Part shown: positions 1-12,014 of the stretch, piece after piece
Numbering within the stretch: position 1 is the first letter of the stretch
Layout of the letters: each line of letters starts with the position of its first letter
Assembly: GCA_016748015.1 (NCBI GenBank)
Contig: JAAOMT010000201.1
Span: 384,336-448,335, forward strand
Reading direction: 5' to 3'
From: Geosiphon pyriformis
Lineage: Eukaryota; Glomeromycota; Glomeromycetes; Archaeosporales; Geosiphonaceae
Length of the DNA: 64,000 nucleotides
The notes under the pieces: generated by a model
What the model was told of the DNA's origin: nothing
What the model saw: the letters and a program-made list of their open reading frames with translations, nothing else
Database searches by the model: none
Program-made: the position numbers and the translations under genes

Positions 1-59
1 TAGGAGCAAATCATGCACTTTCTACACGTGACCAGCCACTCAAACCAGCCAGGACAATA

Positions 60-3000
60 CTACATACTTATATGTACAGAAACTGCGTTTCCAATACCCG
101 AAAAGAACAAACAAAGCTTACAAAACCCAAAACTAACTCCAAAAGCTTCAGTCACACCCAACAACCTAATCACACCAACTGAAAACACAGTAGGCAAATC
201 AGAAATTGACACGAGAATAGACCTATTACTTGGAATCAAACCATGCCTTTCCATAAACGTCTGGTGTTTGGTACGGACCAACCAGATATCATCCTGAAAT
301 ATAAGACAAAACTCACATACAAAGCTCACAATCTTTTTAGTACCTTCTTTAGAATCTTTAAAAACTGAAACAGACTCATGAAATCAGTCATTAAAAACAA
401 AGCCCTTATACAGAGCAACACCAATTTCAACCTCAGAAATACAAGAAGCCAACACCTGCAAGACACACGAAAAAGAGCGAGATAGACCAGAAAGAGCCTC
501 CCAAGCTAAAGCATGAGTATTCAACAAACGAGCATGGCTAGCAGCATCCTGAGGACATGAAAAGACATGATCTGAAATCTCAACATCACCACAGAACAGA
601 CAGACCACACTAGAGTATCTCCTATTATACAATTGTTTGTGCATAGCAACAGAAAGCCAATAATAGAGAGCCTTCATAAAGTAAGTACGACAGCTTGCCA
701 TGCGCATGTTGGTGAAACCAAAGGCCAGGTGAAAATCAGTGTGCCACACCAAAGAAAACTTAAACCAATTGATATCAGCATGTAAACTATCAGCCACAAT
801 GCGAGAACCAACTCCAACCTTCCAATGAGCTCGATTAACTGATTGGAAAACATTATGAACAAAGTGTCTAGAATTACCAGAAACTGCCATACCACCAGCA
901 TACAGAAAACATTCACTGACTAAATGAGACAGACACCAAGCAGAGAGAGCAGCATCTTTGGCAAGTGCATCAGCATGCTCATTGCCTAAGACACCTGAAT
1001 AACTTTTTACCTTAACCCAATTCACATCCAAATTTTTTTGACAAATAACAGTAGCAATATGGTGATGCTTGATCCAACAGCAGTTCCTGAAATCCAAATG
1101 AATCAATGAAGACTCCGATCCATATGCATCCAAAGTGGCTTGGCTATTTGAAAACAAGTCAATTAAACAAGAGGAAGAAACACACTCAAGAGCCAAAGCT
1201 ATGGCTTGCAGCTCCGTCATAGTAGAAGAAACCAAACCAAACACTCCAACACCCAAACCCAAGTTAATGTCCTCAAAAAAAATGGCAGCACCCACTTTTA
1301 TGTCAAAAGTGCTCAGACTAGACAGAGACCCATCCATATACACAGAAAAGTGGGCAGCATCAACGGTCAGTAGAGTGTCACAAACCACACCAAAATCATG
1401 AGAAAGATGAATATTTGACACAACATAATTATCTACCAAAGAAGAACTTGAAGAGAGGGGAACAATACCACCAAGAAAGTGGACGGAGAGATCAAACCAG
1501 AAAGGGATTGGGCCATAAGGGTCCAGTTTCTTCCAATGCTTGAAGGTCTCCCAACTGAAAACATCACCATCACGGCCACAAAACTGCTCCACAAAAGCAA
1601 TTCCATAACACCTGAGTGAAGAGACACACTTGAAAAAACAGGGTTCACCAAGAACCAAAGACATAGAAGTACTGCACCGATGGCAAAAAGCACAAGCCAG
1701 AGAGCCACCTAAAGACAAATCACACCTGAAAAAAATACGTACCACACCAGCCAAAAAATTATTTGAGAGATTGACACCAATACAAGACAGAAACAGCAAA
1801 AGATGATGTGGGTGCTAGCTGAGAATCTGAAGATTATGAGACCTATGAGAAAAAAGGCAACCCAAAATACCAGCTGAATTTGCAAAAATAACAGCAAATG
1901 CCAATTTACTCTCAGCTTGAATCTGCTCAAAAGTCTTCAAACCGTATAATGAGGGGTGGTACAGTGTATTATTGGGGAAATCATGAGACAACCCAGACTT
2001 AGATTTCAAGATCTTGCATACTAGAGCATCCTATTTATTACAAACACCCACAGAAATGAAACTGAACTGAGTCCTATAGCTGATGATAGAAAAAAAAACC
2101 GCAGACACCAAATACACATATTGTTTATCAGAAACTGTCTTTCTTAAAACCAGATTCACAAAAAACCGCACATCCATCTGGGCTTTAGCTAAGCTGGGCT
2201 TTGAAAAACCCTTGGAAGATAAAAAAATGCCTAGATAACAATGAGATTTTCTTTTCTTGGCAATAGAGATAGGCACACCACTGATAGTTAAATGAGGGTC
2301 CAACACCCGGCAATTAATAGGGATGGCCACTATTTTGTCATTATTTACAGAAATATTGTTAAACCTAAAAAACTTACTAGCAACATCAAGGATGCATTGT
2401 GTAGCAGTCTGGCTGCTACCAACCCAAATAGTATCATCGACAAAAGCGCTGGCAGCAAGAAACAAAGACAGCCCAGCTTGAGGATCTGTTCAGCCAGTTT
2501 TAGATATAAAATGAGAATTCAACCTATAGCTATAAACACTATCCTGTCTTTTGACTTCACACAAGAGTGAATTGTAGAATATACACTAAAGAAGAGAAGA
2601 GAAAACTTCTCCTTGGTCCAGCCCATTATGAACACAATACCCATCAGTCAAGCCGAAGTCAGTCATCACTTTGTTAACGCGACCATTGTAAATACTACCA
2701 AAAAATCTAATAAACTTCTCACACATCTTAATTCTGACCAAACTCCTCCTGAGATGTTTCCAACCAACTGAGTCGTAAGCCTTACACATGTCTTGTAAAA
2801 CCAGCCAGAATTCTCGGTTTTTCTCCAGAGCATCTTCAATTACTGAACCAACAGCAAAAATAGAGGACTGCATTGTTGTACCCTTTAAAACTGAAAAATT
2901 GTCTTCATGAAGAACATTAAAAGTGCTGCAAACTGAAGAAATCCTATCCAAGAGAATCTTGGAAAGAATCTTGCAGGCTGTTTCAATTAGAGCAATAAGA

Positions 3001-4748
3001 CAAGTGTTCATGAGAACTCCCTCCCATTTATACAGTTTAGGAATTATAGAAATCCAAGCTTCTTTTCAAAGTCCAGGAATTGACTTACTAACTAAACACA
3101 GGTTCAAGAGCACCAGAAGCATATCCAAAACTGATTTGTTACAACACTTCCACAATTTGTTAGAGATACCAGAGAGACCAGTCACCTTTCCATTAAGAAG
3201 ATCCTTGATGACTACCAACATTTCATCAAAACTGATCGGACACATGACACCAGAAAAAGCATCATCAAAAACATGCTTCAGAGGCCGATATTGGTGAACC
3301 CAATCTTCAGAGATGTCAGAAACCACTCTATGCTTCCTGGTCCACCCCTCCATGATTTTATTCACCTTCAATTTGACAAAGTCAGGCTCCAAAACCAACT
3401 CATCTTCTACAACCAAATGATTTAAGACTACTTTGCGAAAGGGACGCTTCAAAACACTCCTAATAGTATAAACTTTGTCCAGTTCAAAACTCTCCATCCT
3501 TTTACTAATAGTCTGCTTGATCGAAAATTCCTCAGCACATTTGGATTCCAACAACTTAGAGGCATGGTACAACTTTCTTATTTTGGCCAGTGCAGAACGA
3601 ATAAGATCGAAACCAGAACCTGAAAGAAACAGAGATCTTACTACTGACACACCAGAGGAATCAAGCTTATTCCATGTCTTCAACAATGAAGCAAAATCCC
3701 CACCAGAAACCAAGTGAGAATTTCTAACCAGCTTAGACACCAGCAGTTCCAGTTTATGAAATCTAGAAGAAATCTTATTAAAAACACTATTGAAACTCTT
3801 AAACCATTTTTTTTTGAAAGTTCTATCTGCTGAAAGAATTATAATTTTCTGAACAATGTTCCACATCTCATCCATATCTGAAAATTTCCTAGCCGTAACA
3901 AAAGCATCCGAAAACATAGAAGTATTATTAGTCATAGTATTCTTGAACCCTAACCATTTCATCTTACTAGTACATTTGATGTCAAATTTCCAACAATCTC
4001 TGTTGGTCTGTTTGTGCAATGAAAAAAGCTACACATTCAATAAACTATCTACACTCACAGACACAGAAACAGCCTTATGATCAGTATCAAAAAAGTCATC
4101 AACACCAGCCACACTGCGATTTACAACTGCGTTAATCAAATTAGAGAAGACAAAAATGTAGTCAATTGTCTTGGTGACACCATGAGAATTGCACCAAGTC
4201 AGAGATTTCACAAACGAACTTCCACCCAAAGAATTGACCAAACTCAAATCAAAACACTTATTGAAACTGGCACATTTGTGAGAACTGTTCTCATTGAAAT
4301 CACTACCAAGAATGACAAAAGAAGATTCATTCATTGTTTTAGCAATAAAAGAGTTGATATTACCAGCCTAAGAGAAATGAACCACCAAAAAAGCACCAGC
4401 ATACAGCCCCAGAATCAACACAGAAAGTTTGTTCTTAAAAAGCAGCCTTACTGACAAGAGCTGACCAGGCACTTCCAAAACCTTGCACACATGTCTCGCC
4501 AACAAAAAGTTCAAAATAATAGCAACACCAGATCCTATGTGACCAGAATCCAGACCAGAAGTAAAAACACAAACGCCATCAAACCTATCAGCAATCCAAG
4601 GGTGAATCTTCCCCTTCAACTTTGTTTCAGTGACAATGGAAACCAGATTGTTCATATCCTTATGCCAATGAACAATATCTGCCTGCTTTGCACAATTGTT
4701 CATATCTCTGACATTGCATATGGCAATCTTCCAAACTAAATAAGTCAT
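60..4748 (-). pseudogene. LINE ORF2: endonuclease / reverse transcriptase / RNase H polyprotein (broken by eight in-frame stops)
   Basis: One reading frame can be followed for 4.7 kb without an indel. Stops lie at 4370-4368, 4031-4029, 3068-3066, 2588-2586, 2492-2490, 2033-2031, 1817-1815 and 386-384; the natural end is 62-60. The endonuclease shows ICNVRDMNN, a TETKL glutamate, GSDFNEN and TDHKA. The reverse transcriptase shows motif A (QDMCKAYDS, about 2797-2770), motif B (DQGEVFSSLL, about 2620) and the catalytic FVDD (2444-2433). RNase H shows YMDGS (Asp near 1334), TELQAI (Glu near 1214) and NEHADALAK (Asp near 971), but the third acidic site reads FSNSQ (near 1148), Asn for Asp. A CCHC-type finger CLFCGDVEISDHVFSC follows. 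The last part, DDIWLVRTKHQTFMERHG, ends in the natural terminus. This is the replication enzyme of the element, inactive here. Confidence 0.93.
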
Positions 4749-6714
4749 TGGGACAATGTGGGAGCTGACAAATCCGAACCAGAACACAAAAGATTCAACT
4801 TATCCAAAACCAAACCAACTAAAGCTTCCAAAGTAACCAATTTTGTCTCCAAACTGCCCACCTTGGCAGTAAGAATCTTGGAATCACTAGCACTGAAGTT
4901 GACAACAGCATCATTAGTGACAGGAGGAGTAATATTCAAAAAACTCAAAGCATTGTCTATAATCATATCCGAATTCACCTTAGAACTTAAAACTGCAAAA
5001 GCAATAGGAGAAGAAACCAGAAAAAAAGGAACCAAAAGAACCACACCAAAGGAATCCAACCTAACCAGAATGCCAGAAACACGGTCAGCCAAAAGCTCCA
5101 AAGAGCATTCCAAAATTGCCAAACAATCACTCAAATAGGAAACAACAAAAAAATCAGAGACTGCTGAAGGAGGAACCAAACCAGAACACAAACCAGAATC
5201 AGAAGAACCAAAAAAAGGCACATGAAAAGAGATGCCACCAGCAACTTGGGCCCATGTTTTGCCACCAAACAAAACTGGATGGGTAATAGAAGCTGACTTT
5301 TTCTTATATATACCAGCCAAATGAACCCAATCCTGATCAGAAACCACCCTCTTCCCATGAACACCAGAACTTCTATTCACAGGACAGTTGGTAGTGGTAT
5401 GACCAAACTGTTCACACTTGATACAGCTAGCCAAAACAAAACTAGTCCAATGCAACCTAACACTCTTGAAAATTGAAATGGTACTAACAGCAGCCAATCT
5501 GGCATCTTCATTCTTAAAACAAATGATTACACACCAATCACAGACATATGAATCAGGATTACGGCCAATGAAACAAGTTTTCTCATCATATGATACCAAC
5601 AACTCTGACAGATCATGGGCTGAAGTACCAACTGGAAAAGTATAGAGCAAAGCCCGATGACAATCTCTCGACATCCACGTTTGTTTATCATTGACAGCCA
5701 GCACCACACAAACTGAATCCTTTCCTACAAGAACAGACCACTTAGAAGTGACCAAACTGGCAACTTCTAAAGACTCAAATTCAATCAAGGCCTTTTGCCA
5801 AAGACCAATCAAATGCATCCTGATGGAAACAATCTTGCCAAATTTAGAAAAAACTAATTCTACAGCCAATTTTGGAAGATCAACTGAAATCTTCTTAACG
5901 ACCACTTCCCAATTCGAATGAATGTTTGCTTTTTTGAGATCACTATTGACAACAATTTTCTCATGAACTGCTATTTCTCTGGCCTTAATCAAACTAGACT
6001 TACTTGTGAAAGTCAAACAAATAACACCAGAAAATTTTGAGGAAGTTGAAGCTCCCCCAAAACCATCGATTTTGTAAAAAAATTTTTGATTAAAATGAGC
6101 TTATCACTATTATTATTTCCAAGCACAGTAGACAATTTCACATCCAAAGCAAACAATTTTACTGGCTCAAAGCTTCACTTTTCTATAATACGTGACTTGA
6201 CAAACAGCATCGGATTGGAGCCATTAATCATTTTTGGAAATAGAAGACTTAGCGCATTCTCATTATTACTTATGGAGTCAAATGTTGGAGCTTTTGGAGA
6301 TTTGCCTAGCACATAAATACGGGTCCGGGTTTTTCTCGGCATAGTCTTGTTCATTTCGTTGTCTTCACTAGATTCTGTATAGCTTGTTTTTTCGGCAATA
6401 GTGTTCACTATATTCTCTACATTTGACATCCCACTCATGCTTGACTTATTGTTTTTAACTTCACTTCCCCAAGATACCTTATGTTCTTCATCATCCAAAT
6501 GTAACAAAGCAGCAGGCAGAGGGCCAGCAGACAAATCCACAACTTCATCAGTGACTTCAGGTTTCTTAGGTTTTTTATACGACGGATCATGAGAGTAGAT
6601 ACTTTTAACTCACGCCTTTTTTTTGGTGCCAGACCAGGTCCCCAACCCAGTTGATCCAGGACCAGAACCACCAGCAGACAAACTCGCTGGTTCTATGGCA
6701 ACAAAGAGGGGCAT
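4745..6714 (-). pseudogene. LINE ORF1, gag-like nucleic-acid-binding protein (broken)
   Basis: The ATG at 6714-6712 opens a frame starting MPLFVAIEPASLSAGG. It meets TGA at 6612-6610, resumes (6609-6178), meets TGA at 6177-6175, and continues to an A/T homopolymer near 6075-6090. There a one-base loss shifts it into the long open stretch 6016-4745. That last part holds an RRM-like segment and a zinc knuckle CIKCEQFGHTTTNC (C-x2-C-x4-H-x4-C, near 5400-5440). ORF1 products of LINEs bind element RNA to form the RNP. Both stops fit Arg CGA changed to TGA, judged against remembered relatives. The natural stop (4747-4745) overlaps the ORF2 start as ATGA. Function is lost in this copy. Confidence 0.9.
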
Positions 6715-6815
6715 GTTAAGAGAAATAACTAAAGTAAAAAAAGGGAAAAGGGAAAAGGAAAAGCTATTCTATCAGTAAAAACTATGCTTTCATCGTGGGC
6801 AGGAGATTAACAAGA

Positions 6816-7100
6816 AAAAAAGTTTTAAAACTTAAATTTATATTATTATTTTAATTTTTAAAATTAAATAACTTGATAAATTAATTAATAAAAATTATAT
6901 GTTAAAATACAATTTATTTTGCTTTTAAAACTTGTAAAAATTAATAAAAATTTAATATATTATATAGTTTAATTGTATATTAATTAAAATTAAATTTAAT
7001 AAACATATTATTATTGTTATTATTTAAATAAGAAAAAAATTATTATTTATAACCAAATTTAAATTAAATATTATAATTAATACAATTGTAAATAAATTAA
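6816..7100. other. A+T-rich spacer between LINE and pogo element
   Basis: About 285 bp of very A+T-rich sequence with long A and T runs. No frame or motif stands out. Confidence 0.6.
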
Positions 7101-7125
7101 TACAATCAGATTTTCATAAAAAAAC
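7101..7125 (+). repeat. Left terminal inverted repeat of pogo-like element
   Basis: It begins TA-CAATCAGATTTTCATAAA and pairs with the right end at 9310-9334. The leading TA is the presumed duplicated target. Confidence 0.85.
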
Positions 7126-7556
7126 TCTCTATAAAAGAACAATTTTTTATAAAAAACATTTTTTTATAGAATCAATTGATTAATTAACAATTTTTCTTCT
7201 ATATAAAAATAATCTATAAAAGAACAAAAACAGTAATTTTATTAAACATTTACTCAAAATTTACCATATAAAAACAAATATTACGTGTTAAATATTAATT
7301 AATAATTGAAAAAAAAGTTAGAATATATTAGATTAATTTTATCATAATTTTTTTTAAATCAATTTATATTGGACTTACTTTTTTTGATCTTGTTTGTTTT
7401 TATGTACAGTTATTTAGCACTTATTGTATTCCAATTTAGACTTGCTAAAACCAAATCTAATATTATTGTAATAAGCACATTTTTTAACAAATTTGCTAAA
7501 CCATTACAATATTAAAATTTTTATTCAAAAAACAAAAATAAGTAACAGTTAATAAT

Positions 7557-9231
7557 GCTCTTGATAAAAAAATTTGTCAATATTTCAAAAATTACTATGA
7601 TATAAAACATAATAATATTATAGCTTACTTTAATCATAAATATCCAAAACTTTATATTTCTTGTCCAACTGTCTTTAAAATAATTAAAGAGAATATAAAG
7701 TAGTTAAATATTGAAATTAATAAAATCTTAAAAAAATTTATTCAACACAAAAACATTAAATTTCTATTATTAAACTAAACTTTAAGTTATTGGGTAGAAC
7801 AAATAACTATAACCACTATTAAATTTAATAATCAACTAATAAAAGAGAAAAAAAATTTGCCAAACGTCTTAGTATACACAAAAATAAAATGCAATTTTCA
7901 AATAGATGGGTTCAAAAATTCAAAAAATAAAACCAGTTGTGTTTACCAATTTTATGATGAAACAAAAAGTGTATTAATTGAAAGTTTACCAAAAGAATAA
8001 AAAAAATTAAAAACTATTATATCTGAATTTAATTTTGCTAACATATATAATATTGATAAAACAGAATTATTTTTTTATATAAAACCAAATTAAACACTTG
8101 CAAAATATTAAAATACCAAAAAAAAATTAATATATTATGTTTACCAATTGTTATCATTATATATTATTGTTATATTAAATTAATTAGGTTTTTTATAGAA
8201 TAAATCTCGAATTACAATTTTTTTTGCTACAAATTTAACTAAATCTCACAAATTACAACTTTTAATAATTGAACATACAAAAAATTCAAGATGCTTTTAA
8301 AAAATTAATACTTTCAACCTATCTGTAATTCACAAATTTAATTTCAAAGCATGGCTTAAATATATAAATAAAAACTTTTGAATTCAAAATCAGCATATAT
8401 ACTTTTGATTAATAATATAACTTCTCATTATACTCAAATTGGAGAAAATTTATTCTAATTAACCAATATTACTTTGCATTATTTTTCTTCAAATATTACA
8501 TCATATTTTTAATCAATGAATGCTGGTATTATCAAATCTTTCAAAGGCAAATATAAGCACTTATATTGTCAACATATTTTACATTAATTTAAAAAAAATA
8601 TATTATTGAACAGTTAAATAATATAACATATACAGTATTATTATTGTTATATATCATATATTTTTTATCTAATATTAATTTATTTTTTAGAAATAAATTA
8701 AACATAAAACAAGTAATTGATTATGTTGTTCAATCATGGTTTCAAGTAACATCTGTTACAATTTAAAACTGTTGGCAAAAAATGGATATTTATTTTTATA
8801 ATCAAGAATTAAAAATTTAAGAATCCGAAACATTAATTGCTATGGATATATTTAACAATTTATTATCAAATAGACAACAATTGGTCAAAAATTTCGAAGA
8901 TTATACTGTAACAGTTGATGAATTATTGGCAATTGAAAATATTCTTAATAATAATAAAATTGTAGATATGGTTTTAGCCGATGTTCAAATTGAAACCAAT
9001 ACAATTAATGACTTAGAAAAAGAATTAAAAGAATCTCTACCTGCTATAATTACAATTACAAAAGCATATAAAGCATTAAAAAAAGTAATTAAATTTAAAA
9101 AGCAATTAAAAGAAGAAAATTTTATTATAAAAAACCAAAAAAAAATTATATATAAATATAAAAAAATGAAGAAAAATTCCAAAAAACAGGTAACAATTAT
9201 TCAATTTTTTTATAATAATAATAATTGATTG
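7557..9231 (+). pseudogene. pogo/Tigger (CENP-B/DDE_1 type) transposase relic
   Basis: Fragments in family order are visible on the plus strand. An N-terminal Psq-like helix-turn-helix lies at 7557-7694 (CQYFKNYYDIKHNNIIAYFN then ISCPTVFKIIKEN). A second DNA-binding segment lies near 7780-7960. The first DDE aspartate motif is near 8040-8090 (NIYNIDKTELFFYIKPN). The diagnostic SMNAGIIKSFKGKYKHLY, before the last catalytic residue, lies near 8514-8570. An intact C-terminal frame runs 8842-9228 (128 aa, Lys-rich, ending KQVTIIQFF, a common ending in this family). Stops inside the fragments often replace expected Gln codons (CAA to TAA). No catalytic activity is possible. Assignment rests on motif order recognised from the family, not on a search. 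Confidence 0.78.
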
Positions 9232-9309
9232 ATTTAATAAATAAATATAGTTTATTTGATAATAATTATAAAACTCTATAATAGAACATAATTTGCATGC
9301 TTTAACTGT

Positions 9310-9334
9310 GTTTTTTTATAGAAATCTGATTGTA
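9310..9334 (-). repeat. Right terminal inverted repeat of pogo-like element
   Basis: The reverse complement begins TA-CAATCAGATTTCTATAAA, matching the left end at 7101-7125. Confidence 0.85.
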
Positions 9335-11284
9335 TAAGCATTAAAAAAATCAAATAAAACTAATACTATATTTTTTTACAAAAAAAAAGTTTCAAATCAA
9401 AAATCAAAAATCATCAAAGAAATTAGTTATATTAGTTTTAAAAAAAAATTGCTTTATCTTTTTTAACTTTTTTTATCTAAACAATAATAAAAAAGTTGAA
9501 TTTAAAAAAATAACTTTGTTATTAATTTTTTGTTAAAAACTTTTAAACTTTTAATAAAAATAGTAATTACATTAAATTTATTATTAATTGTTTATTTAAA
9601 AAGAGCTTTATATAAGAAAAAACTTTTACTTAAAGCCAACAAAAATGTTTTTTTTAGCAATCAAAGACTGTTTTGTATTTTTATTACTTAAAAAAATATT
9701 TAAATATATCATAAAACACACTTTAAATTTTTATTTATCTAAATTTAACTATTGTTAAAAAAGGTTTATTATTATTTTTAAATTTCAAAAGTTTTTTAAT
9801 ATTGTTATTAATAATTCGGTATTTAAAAATTATTATATTATTTAGTTTTTTAAAATAATTTTGTTAAATTAGTATGTTTAAACTGTTAATTGATTTGTTG
9901 TGTTTTCTGTAAAAATTAATTTAACAATTTTTTTTTTAAACTGATATAAATCTGTACTTTATTGGATATTTTAACTTAATACCTTGTAAATTTTAATAAA
10001 GTTTTTGTTTACTTGTTTGGAAAAAAGTAAAACTTTATAAATTATTAAAAACTGTTAAAACTTACAAGTTTAATGCTTATATTAGTAATTTGTAATATTG
10101 GTGTTTTAGTTTAATATATTTATAATTAATCTAGATAATTAGCTATATGTAAAAAGTACATAACTTACATTAACTTTAAGCAGTATATTTACATAACAAA
10201 AAAATATTAATGAATTTATGCATTTTTTTATGCTTATTAATAAATATTGATTTTGCTAAAAAAATATTTTTTACATTAAAAAAATCTCAATCAATATATT
10301 GAAATAATGTTTATAATGTATTTTTTTAGATTTTTTGCAAATAACTATTTTTATCTATTAAAATAGTAAACAATTATTAAAAAAGTAGCAAAAAAATCAT
10401 CACCTCTAGCCATCTACTTAATTTTTAATGAAATCTGTCATAATTTAACTAATATTGGTTATATTGAATGTGATTTTTTTGAAATAGATTTTTTCTGTTA
10501 CATACTTTATATATTTATTATTTTATATTTAATTATATTATTTAATCTAAATTTTTATTGATATATTTTTTAGAAAAGTAAATAAAACAAAGAAATGGTA
10601 TGAGAAATTTCAAAATTAGTATATTGGTTGTTATTTTTAAAAAACTTTTTCTTTAAACAATGACAATTATTATTATTATTATTATTATTATAAAGATATA
10701 TTATTTGATCTTGTGAATATTAATAATTTCAAACAAAAATATACAGTAATAATAATAATAATAATTATAAAACAGTTTATAGAAATAAAAAAGTTTTATA
10801 TATTAAATTTATTAAAATGTAAGATGAAGAAAGCATTATTTATGTGTCTACCTTAATTTTAGTTTTTGATATCTATTAAAACAAAAGAAAATATATAACA
10901 CCAGACTAATTTTCAAACATAGTCAATTAAGAAAAATGATATTTGAGAATTTGTTACCCAGATTTCTATCGAATAGACAATTGCTCAATTTTCAAACTAT
11001 TGAATTAGCAAAAACAATAAACTAATTTTTAGCCCTTATTAATAAAAAAAAGCTATTGTTTTAACGATGATTTTAAAAGCAGCTTTTCCGGGAGATAATA
11101 TTAATCAAGTTTAATACTGAGCATCTTTCGAGTTATCTCGATTTGATGGTATTATTTTAACGTCATGATGTAGTATAAAGAATTGATTTGTCAATGTATT
11201 CAGAAAATATTGAATAAATTGACAATGATTTATATTATTGAGATATTGTAAAACTTTCCATTTATTCAACCAAATCTTAGGTTT
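9335..11284. other. A+T-rich intergenic sequence with short trinucleotide runs
   Basis: About 1.95 kb, strongly A+T-rich, with (ATT)n near 10664-10691 and (AAT)n near 10747-10765. No supported gene. The last 300 bp (about 10985-11284), with higher G+C, probably hold the promoter and leader of the bPH gene that follows. Confidence 0.55.
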
Positions 11285-12014
11285 ATGGCATCATCCTCCT
11301 TGCCTCCCAACTACGATCCCTCCGCAGCTTCTGCGAGATTGGAGGTCTAAAAATATTAGATGACAAATTATCACGTCATTTTCATGGCATAAAATTTTTT
11401 TTTCGATCATAAATTTATAGAAATTAATTTGGGAAGGAACGACGTGGCCTGCTGGCTTGCTTTCACCTTTATTTTGCTCATCAAGTGAGTTTAGGATTAT
11501 CTACCAGCTTGATCTTTGATATTTGTGCCTTTGAAATAAAACTTGGGAAATTGTTTTGACCTGTGATAGCTAAGTGGCGAATTACTGATAGGCGGATCGA
11601 GTACACAGCTGGATTCTGCGGAAGTGAGGAGAGTACTCTGGTAGATTTTATGTTTCTATTTTTTGATATTTCTGGAGTTACATGAATGATACGTTATTAT
11701 AATCAATTTTTTTTTTTTAAAAGGATGTTCGTCGAATCACAGATCTTCAATTCCAACGATCACTTTTTCAGTTATTGTTGGGCCGTGGGACCTTTATAAT
11801 TTATTCCGCGTATGCAAAAATTTCTCACAAAAACTCAAGTAAGAAATTCTAAAAATTCATTAAACGTTTGAAATTTTTTAGAGATAACACGGATCCAAAA
11901 TTGGAAATCTCTACTTGGGGGATGAAACAAGTTTATTACGAATTAAAGGAGTCCTGGTTAGGGCAAAGAAAAGTTCCTGCCGCTATAATTGAGTATGAAC
12001 ACTCTCCTTACTGA
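11285..12014 (+). CDS. Small bPH (bacterial-type pleckstrin-homology, bPH_2-like) domain protein, five exons
   Basis: Splicing joins five short exons: 11285-11344, 11421-11484, 11570-11640, 11724-11809 and 11882-12014. They give 414 nt and 137 aa, with consistent phases throughout. The protein starts MASSSLPPNYDPSAASARLE. It continues with KWRITDRRIEYTAGFCGSEE, DVRRITDLQFQRSLFQLLLG, RGTFIIYSADNTDPKLEIST and WGMKQVYYELKESW. The pattern of WRITDRRI followed by an R-I-T-D-L-Q-F-Q-R-S helix-strand and LGRGT-hydrophobic-IYSAD is that of YdbS/YdbT-like bPH_2 domains. No signal peptide or membrane segment is seen, so it is probably a soluble cytosolic adaptor. Ligand and partners are unknown. The first donor (GTCTAA) is weak; the other four introns have ordinary GT..AG ends. 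Confidence 0.8.

Larger units (their letters stand above)
1..6815 (-). mobile_element. Non-LTR retrotransposon (LINE) relic, two ORFs, 3' end at or beyond window start
   Basis: Read on the minus strand this is an almost full-length LINE: a short 5' leader (about 6815-6715), ORF1 (6714-4745), ORF2 (4748-60) and at least 59 bp of 3' UTR running off the window. Domain order is gag-like with a CCHC knuckle, then endonuclease, reverse transcriptase, RNase H and a C-terminal zinc finger, as in the I/R1-like group of LINEs. From memory the proteins resemble the LINE family that is very abundant in Rhizophagus irregularis. The copy is dead: ORF2 carries eight in-frame stops and ORF1 two stops and one indel. 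The 5' boundary is judged only by where the purine-rich leader gives way to the A+T-rich flank. No target-site duplication can be tested because the 3' end is not in the window. Confidence 0.93.
7101..9334 (+). mobile_element. pogo/Tigger-like DNA transposon, degenerate, with terminal inverted repeats and TA flanks
   Basis: The ends at 7101-7125 and 9310-9334 are inverted copies of each other, matching over about 25 bases apart from a few mismatches in the middle, and each is bordered by TA, the pogo/Tc1 superfamily target. Just inside, related short direct motifs of the type CTATAAAAGAACA recur (7129-7141, about 7209-7222) and as CTATAATAGAACAT on the right (about 9274-9287). The interior carries a decayed CENP-B-type transposase on the plus strand. 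The element is about 2.2 kb including the TA flanks, the size expected for a single-gene pogo element. Confidence 0.85.

Noticed and set aside
1135-5138. Several plus-strand open frames under the LINE
   Set aside because: They are complements of the minus-strand ORF1/ORF2 frames, which carry the catalytic and zinc-binding motifs.
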